Assembly (NCBI GenBank): GCA_963797565.1
Contig: CAWCPM010000007.1
Coordinates: 48,983 to 112,982 of the forward strand
Direction: 5' to 3'
DNA: 64,000 nt
Origin: JAICYJ01 sp963797565
GTDB taxonomy: Bacteria; Actinomycetota; Thermoleophilia; Gaiellales; JAICJC01
In this document: positions 1 through 8,174 of the stretch, in pieces
Layout of the letters: every line of letters starts with the position of its first letter
Position numbering within the stretch: the stretch's first letter is position 1
The notes under the pieces: model-generated
The model's database searches: none
Seen by the model: only the letters and a program-made list of their open reading frames with translations
Told to the model about the DNA's origin: nothing
Made by a program: the position numbers and the translations under genes

Positions 1-522
1 AAGTTCCGAAAGATGTACGACGGCGCTGCCGGTGCTTGTCTGACAGCCCGCGACGATGACCGTTTCACGCGCGTCGGGCGGTTCCTGGCACGCACCAAGC
101 TCGACGAGCTACCTCAGCTCTGGAATGTCATCACCGGGCAAATGAGTTTGGTCGGTCCTCGTCCGGAGGATCCAGGGTTCGTCGAAAGCCGTCCCGAGTT
201 CGAGACGATCCTGGTCCTCAAACCGGGGATAACGGGGCTGTCGCAGCTGGCATTTGCCAACGAGATCGAGATCCTTGCTCAGGATGACCCGATCACCGAT
301 TACGTCGACCGGATCCTGCCCCAAAAGATTGCGCTCGACTGCCTCTACGCACATCGCAGGTCGGTTGCGATGGACGTTCGCGTACTGTTTTGGACGGTTG
401 TCGCCGTGGTCTTCCGTAAGGACGTCGCAGTCCACCGAGCCACTGGTCATCAGGGACTTCGGCGCCGTCCCCACGCCGAGCGGGCGGCGGTGGGATCCTC
501 TTTACAACCGGAGCCCGAGTGA
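1..522 (+). CDS. Undecaprenyl-phosphate sugar-phosphate transferase, C-terminal part (cut by window edge)
   Basis: This is the C-terminal 173 residues of a bacterial sugar transferase (WcaJ/PF02397 family), which moves a sugar-1-phosphate from a nucleotide sugar to undecaprenyl phosphate at the inner membrane and so starts a polysaccharide repeat unit. The reading frame is open from base 1, so the N-terminus lies outside the window. Visible family signatures are the RxxLDELPQLWNV segment and SLVGPRP, followed by a KPGITGLSQL stretch. A basic, low-complexity tail follows residue 150. The stop overlaps the next start by one base (TGATG), which supports translational coupling to the nucleotidyltransferase. 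The family call is secure; the sugar is unknown. Confidence 0.9.
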   Translation, partial: KFRKMYDGAAGACLTARDDDRFTRVGRFLARTKLDELPQLWNVITGQMSLVGPRPEDPGFVESRPEFETILVLKPGITGLSQLAFANEIEILAQDDPITDYVDRILPQKIALDCLYAHRRSVAMDVRVLFWTVVAVVFRKDVAVHRATGHQGLRRRPHAERAAVGSSLQPEPE

Positions 523-1343
523 TGATCAACGGCAACGGCAAGAAGCGGGGCAGCCCGAAGCAGAGAACCGCTCGCGCGGCCCGTTCCCGGCCACCGGTGC
601 AGGCCGTCGTGCTCGCCGGCGGCAAGGGCACGCGACTGGCGCCGTACACGTCGATTCTTCCCAAGCCGCTGATGCCGATCGGCGATCGATCGATCCTGGA
701 GATCGTGCTCGGCCAGCTCGCCGGCAGTGGGATTCAGCGAGCGTCGCTGTGCGTTGGCTACCTCGCGCACCTGATCGAGGCTGTGATCGGCGATCGCACT
801 GCCGACGGGCTGGAGATCCGGTACGTCCGCGAAGAGGAGGCGCTCGGCACCGCCGCGCCGCTTCGTCTCGTCCCCGAGCTTCGAAGCACGTTTCTCGCGA
901 TGAACGGCGACATTCTCACCGACCTCAACTACAACGACCTGGTCGAGCATCATCGCGCCAGCGGGAATCTCGTCACCATCGCCACCCACAAGCGCCCGAT
1001 CAAGATCGACTACGGCGTCCTGCGGGTGGGACGAAACGGCGACTCGCATCGAGTGCGGGGCTTCCGGGAAAAGCCCGAGATGACCTCGATGGTCAGCATG
1101 GGGATCTACGTGTTCGAGCCACGAGCGCTCGATTTCATCCCCTCGACGGGATACTTCGACTTCCCCCAACTCGTGCTCGCGCTGCTCGACGCAGACGAGC
1201 CGGTGGGCGTCTTTCCGTTCTCGGGTCTGTGGTTCGACATCGGTCGCCGTGACGATTACGAACGCGCCGCCGCCGTGTGGCTCGAACATCAGGTCGACAG
1301 CGAATCCGATCCGGCATTTCCGCTTGTGACGGGGTCTGAATGA
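522..1343 (+). CDS. NDP-sugar nucleotidyltransferase
   Basis: A 273-aa sugar-1-phosphate nucleotidyltransferase (NTP_transferase family), making an activated sugar for the polysaccharide operon. The signature LAGGKGTRL lies at residues 31-38 after a basic N-terminal extension of about 25 residues, and a MNGDILTDLNY metal-site segment follows near residue 127. There is no C-terminal left-handed beta-helix acyltransferase domain, so it is a pyrophosphorylase only. A GTG three bases upstream (519) is an alternative start; ATG 522 overlaps the previous stop. The end overlaps the aminotransferase start as ATGA. Whether the product is GDP-mannose-like or dTDP-glucose-like cannot be told from the sequence. 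Confidence 0.88.
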   Translation: MINGNGKKRGSPKQRTARAARSRPPVQAVVLAGGKGTRLAPYTSILPKPLMPIGDRSILEIVLGQLAGSGIQRASLCVGYLAHLIEAVIGDRTADGLEIRYVREEEALGTAAPLRLVPELRSTFLAMNGDILTDLNYNDLVEHHRASGNLVTIATHKRPIKIDYGVLRVGRNGDSHRVRGFREKPEMTSMVSMGIYVFEPRALDFIPSTGYFDFPQLVLALLDADEPVGVFPFSGLWFDIGRRDDYERAAAVWLEHQVDSESDPAFPLVTGSE

Positions 1344-2578
1344 GCGGCGTGGTGGAGTCTCTCCAGGTACCGGCAAAGGTTGGAGCCCGTTCGGCTGACA
1401 CCGTCGCGCCTTGGAGCGTCCCGCTTTCGGACGTGACCAGCGACCCGGAGCTGGAAGCCGCGCTGGTCGAAACGATCCGATCCGGTTGGTGGAGTTCCGG
1501 ACCCCGTGTGCTGGAGTTCGAAGCTGCCTTTGCACGAATGTGCGGATCGCGCGAGGCGATCGCGGTCACCAACGGGACCGCCGCTCTGCACCTGGCACTT
1601 CTGGCGCTTGGCTGCGGGCCGGGCGACGAGGTGATCCTCCCGTCACTGAACTTCGTCGCCGGCGCCAACATGATCGGTCAGGTCGGCGCCACGCCGGTGT
1701 TCTGCGATATCGGCGGCGACGACGATCTGACCGCCGATCCCGTCGACATCGAGGCTGCCATCACGCCGAATACCAAGGCGATCATGGTCATGCACTACGG
1801 CGGGCATCCCTGCCGCATGGAGGCCATTCTCGAGATTGCTTCCAAGCACCGGATCGCGGTGATCGAAGACGCAGCCCATGCGCCCGGCGCGACGCTCGCG
1901 GGGAGGGCGTGTGGAACCTTCGGGGACATCGGCTGCTTCAGCTTCTTCTCGAACAAGAACCTGCCCGTGGGTGAGGGCGGCATGGTCGTCACCGATGACG
2001 AGGAGCTGGCCGGTCGTCTGCGGTTGCTCCGATCCCACGGGATGACGACGCTCACCTGGGACCGCCACAACGGGCACGCCGGCAGCTACGACGTGCTGCT
2101 GCAGGGCCTGAACTACAGGATGGACGATCCGCATGCTGCAATCGGCGTGGTGCAGCTTCGCAGGTTGGCGGCGTGGAACGCCGCTCGAGCCCGGATCACG
2201 TCGATCTACCGGGAACAGCTTCACGGTTTCGGCGGCATCCACATGCCGTTCCCGCCGAGCAACGATGACATGCCGGCTCATCACCTGGCCGTGATCCTCC
2301 TGCCTCACGGTTCCTCCCGAAGCGGGTTCCGCGAGCAGCTCGCCGCTGACCGGATCCAGACCAGCGTTCACTATCCGCCCACGCACATGTTCACCTGGTA
2401 TCGCTCCCAACCGAGCCACAGGAGGCTGTCGGCGACCGAATCGGTTGCCGACCGGTTGGTGACACTGCCGCTCTACCCGGCGATGGACACCGCCGCCGTG
2501 AGCTGCGTCATCGAGGCGACGCAGAAGGCATTGGGTGAGCGCGTCGGCGGCAACCCAACAACCGATCGAGCCCGGTGA
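1340..2578 (+). CDS. DegT/DnrJ/EryC1/StrS family sugar aminotransferase
   Basis: A 412-aa PLP-dependent aminotransferase of the DegT/StrS family, expected to convert a nucleotide-linked keto-sugar to an amino sugar. The PLP lysine is residue 206 in FFSNKNLPVGEGG, and the EDAAHAPGA segment near residue 177 carries the aspartate that contacts the pyridine nitrogen. Length and fold order match the family. ATG overlaps the previous stop (ATGA). A formyltransferase-fold protein at 12.8 kb in the same operon could act on the amine this enzyme makes, which would give an N-formylated amino sugar; that link is inference. Confidence 0.92.
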   Translation: MSGVVESLQVPAKVGARSADTVAPWSVPLSDVTSDPELEAALVETIRSGWWSSGPRVLEFEAAFARMCGSREAIAVTNGTAALHLALLALGCGPGDEVILPSLNFVAGANMIGQVGATPVFCDIGGDDDLTADPVDIEAAITPNTKAIMVMHYGGHPCRMEAILEIASKHRIAVIEDAAHAPGATLAGRACGTFGDIGCFSFFSNKNLPVGEGGMVVTDDEELAGRLRLLRSHGMTTLTWDRHNGHAGSYDVLLQGLNYRMDDPHAAIGVVQLRRLAAWNAARARITSIYREQLHGFGGIHMPFPPSNDDMPAHHLAVILLPHGSSRSGFREQLAADRIQTSVHYPPTHMFTWYRSQPSHRRLSATESVADRLVTLPLYPAMDTAAVSCVIEATQKALGERVGGNPTTDRAR

Positions 2579-2657
2579 CAACAGACACGCATGATCCAAC
2601 GTCCGTGAGCGACCGGTCACGCGACGCATTCACCCTTCCGAGGAGCGCATCGACATC

Positions 2658-4049
2658 ATGGAGCTAAACGAGGCCATCCGCCGCGTGTTCGTGCAGCATT
2701 GGAGGCTGATCGCCCTCACGACCGTCGCCTGCATCGCGATAGCCGCCCTGCTCAGCGTCCGTCAGTCGGCGACGTATACGGCGACAACCACATTCGTCCT
2801 CGACGCTGCGGATCCCACCTCCAGTGCCGAGTCGGCGGTGATCGGTGATACCGCCCAGGCGATTGCCACCAGCCCGGCGCAGATCAGTGCTGCATTGACC
2901 GCGGCGAACCTCACCGATCGCAACCTGACCCGGGTCGCAAACAACGTGTCCGTCACTCCGCTGGGGGCGTCCGGCGTGCTCAAGCTGTCGGTACAAGAGG
3001 ACAGCCGCGCGGACGCCAGGGCGTTGGCGAACGCACTTACCGCTCGCGTGATCGCCACCAGAAACCAGATCGACAACGCACGGATCAAGCAGGTGTTCAC
3101 GACCATCGACAACCGAATCAAGGGCGTCAACAAGCAGATCCTTTCCCAGAATGCGGCGATCGCGGACCTCAATCGCCAGCTCAGCCTGAACCCCACCGGC
3201 CAGGCGGCCGCCAACCTGCAGCTGAAGATCAGCTCGCTCACCCAGACACGTGACCTGACGGTGCAGCAGAAGGGTGTCCTGCAGTCCGAGGAAAGCAGCC
3301 TGCTGGCCACAAACGCCACCCGTCCTCAGGCGAACTTCATCAGCCACGCGCAGCAACCCAGTCACGCTGATGCTTCCCCGGCGATTCCGGACATCGCACT
3401 GGGAGCGCTGCTCGGCCTCGTGCTGGGCACGGGCTTGGCGGCGCTGATCGAGACGCTGCGACCGCGTTTCCTCGGTGGGGACATGCTGGCCCGCGAGCTC
3501 GAGATGGCCCACCTCGGCACGATTCCGGCAACTGCCGGAGATGCTTCTGCCGGTTGGAGCCCCGAGCCGATCGCTCTGGTGCTGCGGCTTGCCGCCGAAC
3601 GCGCGGGAGTCCGAAACGTGAGCTTACTCGCGACCGAGCGGCAGAGCGATCTCGGGGTCGTGGCCAAGCGCATCGAGTCGGCCTGCAATCGCGCCGGTCA
3701 GAGCGCCCCCGAGCCCGCGGTCGCGCAGGCCAGCTACGTCGGTTCGGTGTATACGCCAAGCGGCGTGGAGCACCCCGAGCTGAGCGCGGCGTCGGCGCCC
3801 GGCCTTCGAGTTCGCCCGTTTGGGATCACCTATACATCCAACAACGGCGCGGGTACCGGCATCGCCGTGGTGTCGGCCGCGTCACTGACCCGCCGGCAGA
3901 TAGTTGAGCTGAGGCATCTCCTCAGCGTGATGCCCGCCCCGGTGCTGGGGCTGATCACGCAAGAGCTGTCATCCTCTTCGCCATGGGAGTCGGTGCAGCG
4001 CTGGTGGGCTGCACAGGGGATCGGGAGCAAGCCATCAGAACCCTCCTGA
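2658..4049 (+). CDS. Wzz/YveK-type polysaccharide co-polymerase (chain-length determinant)
   Basis: A 463-aa membrane protein with the Wzz layout: a first transmembrane helix at residues 17-35, a periplasmic region of about 200 residues with coiled-coil character around residues 145-215, and a second helix at about 243-265 ending in ETLRPR. The remaining 200 residues form a cytosolic domain resembling a BY-kinase fold, but no Walker A motif is visible. AGGAG lies 12 bases before the ATG. It probably controls chain length of the polymer made by the ligase/polymerase encoded at 9.2 kb. The 79-base gap before it is the largest gap in the first half of the operon. Confidence 0.85.
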   Translation: MELNEAIRRVFVQHWRLIALTTVACIAIAALLSVRQSATYTATTTFVLDAADPTSSAESAVIGDTAQAIATSPAQISAALTAANLTDRNLTRVANNVSVTPLGASGVLKLSVQEDSRADARALANALTARVIATRNQIDNARIKQVFTTIDNRIKGVNKQILSQNAAIADLNRQLSLNPTGQAAANLQLKISSLTQTRDLTVQQKGVLQSEESSLLATNATRPQANFISHAQQPSHADASPAIPDIALGALLGLVLGTGLAALIETLRPRFLGGDMLARELEMAHLGTIPATAGDASAGWSPEPIALVLRLAAERAGVRNVSLLATERQSDLGVVAKRIESACNRAGQSAPEPAVAQASYVGSVYTPSGVEHPELSAASAPGLRVRPFGITYTSNNGAGTGIAVVSAASLTRRQIVELRHLLSVMPAPVLGLITQELSSSSPWESVQRWWAAQGIGSKPSEPS

Positions 4050-5302
4050 ACCCTCCGGTCGCGCCATCGACCATCGCCGGGATACGCGAGCATGACACCA
4101 GCCACGCGCACGCCTCGCGGCCGCTCGAAGTCGCGCTGATCGTTACCCAGCTCACGGCGGGGGCCGGCGGGGTCGCGCTCCGCGGCGCGGTTTCGCTTGA
4201 TCCGAGGCGATACCGAACGACCATCTTCACCTCAGAGGGAAGTTCGATGATCGCGCTGGCCGAGGACTCGGGGCTGGAAGTCGTGAGACTCCGGCACATG
4301 GCGGGCGGCCGCGGTGTGTACCTCGGAGGTGACACGCATGGGTTCCGGGAGCTGACGGCGCACCTTCGATCCCGCCGCTTCGATCTGGTTCACACCCACA
4401 GCGCAAAGGCCGGGACGCTCGGTCGGTTGGCCGCCCGACGGACGAACGTTCCGGCCATCGTCCACACATTCCACGGATTCCCGTTTCATGACTTCCAGCC
4501 GGCCGTCGTGCGCCGCGGGCTGCTCGCCGCCGAACGGCGGCTGGCGCGCTTCACGGACTACTTCCTGACCGCGGGAACGATGGTGGCAGCGGACGCGATC
4601 AGGCTCGGGCTTGCCCCTCCGGAGAGGATCCGAACGATCGATGTGCCCGTGCAGGACGACATCCCCGCCGTGACGGAACCGCGGCGCCGGTACGCACGAG
4701 ACCTGATGGGGGTACCGCAGGGGGCGACCGTGGTTGGCACGGCCGCCAGGGTCACCGGGCAGAAGGCGCCGCTTGACATGGTGAGGGCCATCGAGCTGCT
4801 CCGCCGGCCCGACGTGTACATGGTCTGGATCGGCGACGGTGACCTGCGTGCGAAGACGGAGCGGGCGGTGGCCCGAGCCGGCTTGGAGGACAGGTTTCTG
4901 CTCCTCGGCGAGCGAATCGACGTCCCCACGCTGCTGCCTGGACTCGACGTCTTCGTGCTGCCGAGCCTGTACGAAGGGCTTCCCTGCGCTCTTGTCGAGG
5001 CGATGACATGTGGCATTCCGGTCGTCGCAACAGCGGTCAACTCGGTACCCGAAATCGTGATGCCCGGCCGCACCGGGCTGCTCGCCCCACCAGGCGCCCC
5101 GCGCCAGCTGGCCAGGGCGATCGGCTTCATGCTCGACTTCCCCGACGCCGCGTCCGAGATGGCGCAAGCGGCACGGGCACGCATCGGCGACGCATTTCAA
5201 CCGGATGTCCACGGCCGAGAGCTTGCCGGTGTGTACAGCCTGGCGGTGAGGTTCGGCGAGCTGCGTACCGGCAAACGCGCGACGGTGACAGCGCCGGCAT
5301 GA
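3983..5302 (+). CDS. GT4-family glycosyltransferase
   Basis: A glycosyltransferase of the GT-B fold, GT4 type, about 439 aa from this start. The N-terminal half has the ALIVTQLTAGAGGV nucleotide-fold entry and a VHTHSAKAG segment. The C-terminal half has LPSLYEGLPCALVEAM with the EGLP/E motif that contacts the donor nucleotide, then GIPVVAT and GRTGLLAPPG. The ATG at 3983 overlaps the previous gene by 67 bases and has no clear Shine-Dalgarno sequence; GTG 4004 is an alternative in frame, and conserved sequence only starts near base 4126. It should add one sugar of the repeat unit on the cytosolic side of the membrane. Confidence 0.88.
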   Translation: MGVGAALVGCTGDREQAIRTLLNPPVAPSTIAGIREHDTSHAHASRPLEVALIVTQLTAGAGGVALRGAVSLDPRRYRTTIFTSEGSSMIALAEDSGLEVVRLRHMAGGRGVYLGGDTHGFRELTAHLRSRRFDLVHTHSAKAGTLGRLAARRTNVPAIVHTFHGFPFHDFQPAVVRRGLLAAERRLARFTDYFLTAGTMVAADAIRLGLAPPERIRTIDVPVQDDIPAVTEPRRRYARDLMGVPQGATVVGTAARVTGQKAPLDMVRAIELLRRPDVYMVWIGDGDLRAKTERAVARAGLEDRFLLLGERIDVPTLLPGLDVFVLPSLYEGLPCALVEAMTCGIPVVATAVNSVPEIVMPGRTGLLAPPGAPRQLARAIGFMLDFPDAASEMAQAARARIGDAFQPDVHGRELAGVYSLAVRFGELRTGKRATVTAPA

Positions 5303-6288
5303 GATCGACACTGGAAAGCGCCGGCGTGGGCATCCACATCGAGTCCGACCTCGACTGGGTGGATGAGCTGATCACCGAGGGCGCGGCCGGCCAGCTCGGG
5401 CCGTCCGCACCGCCGAGCCGCGCGCCGCTGCTCCTGCGCATCGAAGCCGACGGCCGGCCGTTCTCGAGGCGCGGCTGGGAGATCGTCACCAGGGGGGTAT
5501 GGCGCCACGGCTCCGAGACGATCTTCGAGGATGTCTGCGCGACCGGGTTTCACCTGCACCTCGAGATCGCCGAAGGCACGGCGGCGTTCACATACCGGTG
5601 GCTGCCGACGGCCAGGAGCCGGGCGATCAGGGTGGCGCTGCGATCTCGCTTCCACCTGCTCGCGCGGGCTGCGCTGATCCAGTATCCAACGCTGTGGTGG
5701 GCCGGGACGAGTGATCGTGCGCCGCTGCACGCGTCGGGCATCGAGGGCGGCGGCTGCGCCGCGCTTGTCACCGCTGCCGGTGGCGTCGGCCGATCAACGC
5801 TGCTGCTCGACGAGGTGAACCACGGAAACCGCGTCACCGGGGACAACCTCGCTGTCAGCGACGGACGTCGGCTCTGGGGCGTGGTCGAGCCGGTTCGCGT
5901 CGAGCGGGGAGGAGGTCGCCGCATGCCGCACGGACGCAGCGAGATGCCCATGGCCGGTCGCGTGCCGGAGCTCGAGCTGTCCTGCGTCGTCACGCTCGAG
6001 CGAGGCGACCACGGCGGTCACTCGCACCTCGTGCCAAGCTCGCCCGAGGCCGCCGCGCGCGCCCTGGTCACCAGCACCTACATGGCCGGTGAGCTGAGGC
6101 GGTACTGGGCATTTGCAGCGACGCTGGCAGCGTCGACCGGCATCGGGCCTGCGCACTCCCCGGTCGAGGAGGCGGCATCCACGCTGACAGCGAACCTGCC
6201 CTGCTGGTCACTGCGGCTGGGGCGCCCCGGTGACCGACGTCTCAGCGATCTGATCTCCGAGCAGGAGTTGAACGCGTGCATCTCGTGA
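5299..6288 (+). CDS. HPr-kinase-like P-loop protein in polysaccharide operon
   Basis: A 329-aa protein whose C-terminal half resembles the HprK-like P-loop domain found in biosynthetic clusters. The phosphate-binding loop is TAAGGVGRSTLLL at about residues 157-168, followed by GDNLAVSDGRRLWGVVEPVRV, which sits where HprK relatives have the region contacting substrate. The canonical loop lysine is replaced by arginine (GRS in place of GKS). No membrane segment is seen. ATGA overlap with the glycosyltransferase and a 13-base overlap with the RtcB homologue place it within a co-translated block. The substrate is unknown; the family assignment rests on the loop and context only. Confidence 0.6.
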   Translation: MRSTLESAGVGIHIESDLDWVDELITEGAAGQLGPSAPPSRAPLLLRIEADGRPFSRRGWEIVTRGVWRHGSETIFEDVCATGFHLHLEIAEGTAAFTYRWLPTARSRAIRVALRSRFHLLARAALIQYPTLWWAGTSDRAPLHASGIEGGGCAALVTAAGGVGRSTLLLDEVNHGNRVTGDNLAVSDGRRLWGVVEPVRVERGGGRRMPHGRSEMPMAGRVPELELSCVVTLERGDHGGHSHLVPSSPEAAARALVTSTYMAGELRRYWAFAATLAASTGIGPAHSPVEEAASTLTANLPCWSLRLGRPGDRRLSDLISEQELNACIS

Positions 6289-7724
6289 AGGACCAACGAC
6301 GTGAGAGCGGTTTCGGTCCATCTGACCGGCTGAACGTGGTCGACAGTCCGGCGCTGCCTGCCGACCCCACGGCACTGGCCGCGCTCAGAGACGGCGTTCG
6401 CGGTGTCGATCTCGCAGCCCCGGCGGTGGCGCTCCCGGACTTTCACTTCAAGGGTGACAAGGAGATGCCCTCGAGCATCGCCGTTGCCACCCGTGAGACG
6501 ATTCGCCCCGTCTTTTCGAGCACGTCGCTCAACTGCGGTATGGCGCTGGTCGCCCTCGATGTCGAGCGTCCCGGAGAGGCGGAGGTGGGCGAGTTCTTCC
6601 GGCGCTTTCGCGACCGCTATCCGTTTCCCCCGACCTACCGCCGTGACCTGACCCGCGAGGAGGTGATCCGCTGCGCGGCCGAGGGGTCGGCATTCGCCGC
6701 CGAGCGGTTCCAGGTCGATTCATCCGATGTCGACGCGGTCGAGTTGGGGGGACGCATCGACGTCGACGGTCTGGGCGGGACCGACCGGATTCGGCGAGAG
6801 CTTCCCTGGTCGGTTCAACAGCTCTCGAGAATCAGGTTCGGCACGATCGGTCCCAGCAACCACTTCGTCGAGCTGCAAGAGGTCGCTGAGGTGATCGACC
6901 CGCATGCCGCCAAGCTGCTCGGGCTTTCCCTCGGCCAGATCACCCTGCAGTACCACGGCGGCGGAGGATCACTCCCCGGCGAGCTCGGTCTGCTGTTCGG
7001 GCGTCGTAAGCGCAAGCCGGCCCGCCAGGTACGGGTGCAGATGGCCGTACAACGTCCCCTGTACCACTTCGGGAGCGCGCGGTCAGCCGGCGACATGCGG
7101 CGCAGGCGCAGCCTCTATTTCTCGGCGGATGCGCCTCCCGTCGAGCGTAACACGCCCGAAGGTGAGCGACTGGCGCTGGCAAACGCGATGGCGATGAACT
7201 ACGGCTTCGCGTTTCGGCTGTCGAGCTACGCGAGCCTCCGATCGCTGCTCGGCACGTGCTTTGGCGCCGGCTCGCGGCTCGTGGTCGACACCGTCCACAA
7301 CTCGATCTATGACGAGCAGATCAACGACGAGCAAGCGGTGGTGCACCGGCACAATGCCTGCCGGATCTTCCCGGCGGCCACGATCCGCCACCATCCCGTG
7401 TTCGGGCAGACCGGACAGCCGCTGCTCGTGCCCGGCACCAACCGCACCTCGTCGTACCTGTGTATCCCGGGCGAGCACGCCGACCGGGCGATGTACACCG
7501 CCTGCCACGGCGCCGGCACGGTCGTCGGCGACTTCGCGCGAAGCGGGGCGTCGACGCTCGATCCGCACGGCCGCACGACGCTGCGCTTCGACTGTCGCAG
7601 CGGACACGCCGAAACGGTGCCGCACCTCGACGACCACGCCGTGGACACGGTCGTGGGCGTCCTCCGAGACCATGGCATCGCACAGCCTGTCGTTCGCCTC
7701 CGACCCTTCGCCGTTCAGAACTGA
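6276..7724 (+). CDS. Divergent RtcB-family (RNA ligase fold) protein in polysaccharide operon
   Basis: A 482-aa homologue of RtcB, the Mn/GTP-dependent ligase joining 2',3'-cyclic or 3'-phosphate ends to 5'-OH ends. Motifs appear in RtcB order: LPDFHFKGDK (53-62), LNCGMAL around Cys87, GPSNHFVEL with Asn195-His196, QYHGGGG with His227, VHNSIYDEQ with His341, VPGTNRTSSYL, and CHGAGTVV with His411 at the guanylylated-histidine position. The metal-ligand aspartate of the usual D-x-x-C-G motif is Ser84, and the arginine after HGAG is threonine. It is longer than typical RtcB (about 400-480 aa). AGGAG lies 8 bases before GTG 6276; GTG 6285 is an alternative. Its place among sugar genes suggests a non-RNA or specialised substrate, which is unproven. 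Confidence 0.8.
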   Translation: MHLVKDQRRESGFGPSDRLNVVDSPALPADPTALAALRDGVRGVDLAAPAVALPDFHFKGDKEMPSSIAVATRETIRPVFSSTSLNCGMALVALDVERPGEAEVGEFFRRFRDRYPFPPTYRRDLTREEVIRCAAEGSAFAAERFQVDSSDVDAVELGGRIDVDGLGGTDRIRRELPWSVQQLSRIRFGTIGPSNHFVELQEVAEVIDPHAAKLLGLSLGQITLQYHGGGGSLPGELGLLFGRRKRKPARQVRVQMAVQRPLYHFGSARSAGDMRRRRSLYFSADAPPVERNTPEGERLALANAMAMNYGFAFRLSSYASLRSLLGTCFGAGSRLVVDTVHNSIYDEQINDEQAVVHRHNACRIFPAATIRHHPVFGQTGQPLLVPGTNRTSSYLCIPGEHADRAMYTACHGAGTVVGDFARSGASTLDPHGRTTLRFDCRSGHAETVPHLDDHAVDTVVGVLRDHGIAQPVVRLRPFAVQN

Positions 7725-7733
7725 GGAGCCGGA

Positions 7734-8174
7734 TTGATCGCACCGAATCGATGGCGCGGGAACAGTCACGTGGTGGCACCGAGTGACGCGTTTCAGGTGC
7801 ACCTGGCGCCGTTCAGACGCAACCCCCGGAACGTGGTCCGCGCGATCGCCGGACTCGCGCCCGGCTCCCCCGTCGTCGTTTCCACCTCAGCTCCATGGGC
7901 GGCCACCCGTTGTCGACGCTTCGCGAGACAGGCGCGGATCGATATCCACCGCGAGTACGTCGCGCTTCCAACCGCTCGGACGCCGGCGTACCTTGTCGAG
8001 GATGCGCCTGCGAGCGCTGCGGCGTTCGTGCAATACGTGCTGGTCGTGCCACCGCGAGCAGTCCTGTCAGGGCCGATCGACGCCGCGCTGACGCTCATCC
8101 GGAGGCTGCACGATCCCGGCCGGGCGCTGCGCGTGCTGGCTCCTGGCCGTATCGTCGTGGGAGCGCGGAGATGA
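7734..8174 (+). CDS. Unrecognised 146-aa protein between RtcB-like and APH-like genes
   Basis: I do not recognise this family. The TTG start follows GAGGAG by five bases and lies 9 bases after the RtcB-like stop; the end overlaps the next gene as ATGA, so it is very probably translated as part of the block. The protein is rich in alanine, arginine and valine, with a hydrophobic strand-like VVVST near residue 47, an HREYVALPTARTPAYLVED segment near residues 75-95, and a hydrophobic FVQYVLVVPP near 102-112. There is no signal peptide or convincing membrane helix. It could be a small Rossmann-like or adaptor protein; no function can be assigned. Confidence 0.7.
   Translation: MIAPNRWRGNSHVVAPSDAFQVHLAPFRRNPRNVVRAIAGLAPGSPVVVSTSAPWAATRCRRFARQARIDIHREYVALPTARTPAYLVEDAPASAAAFVQYVLVVPPRAVLSGPIDAALTLIRRLHDPGRALRVLAPGRIVVGARR

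Noticed and set aside
254..1252. Long open frame overlapping the sugar transferase and nucleotidyltransferase genes
   Set aside because: It is Arg/Pro/Ser-rich, has no family signature, and is explained by GC-rich third positions of the two real genes.
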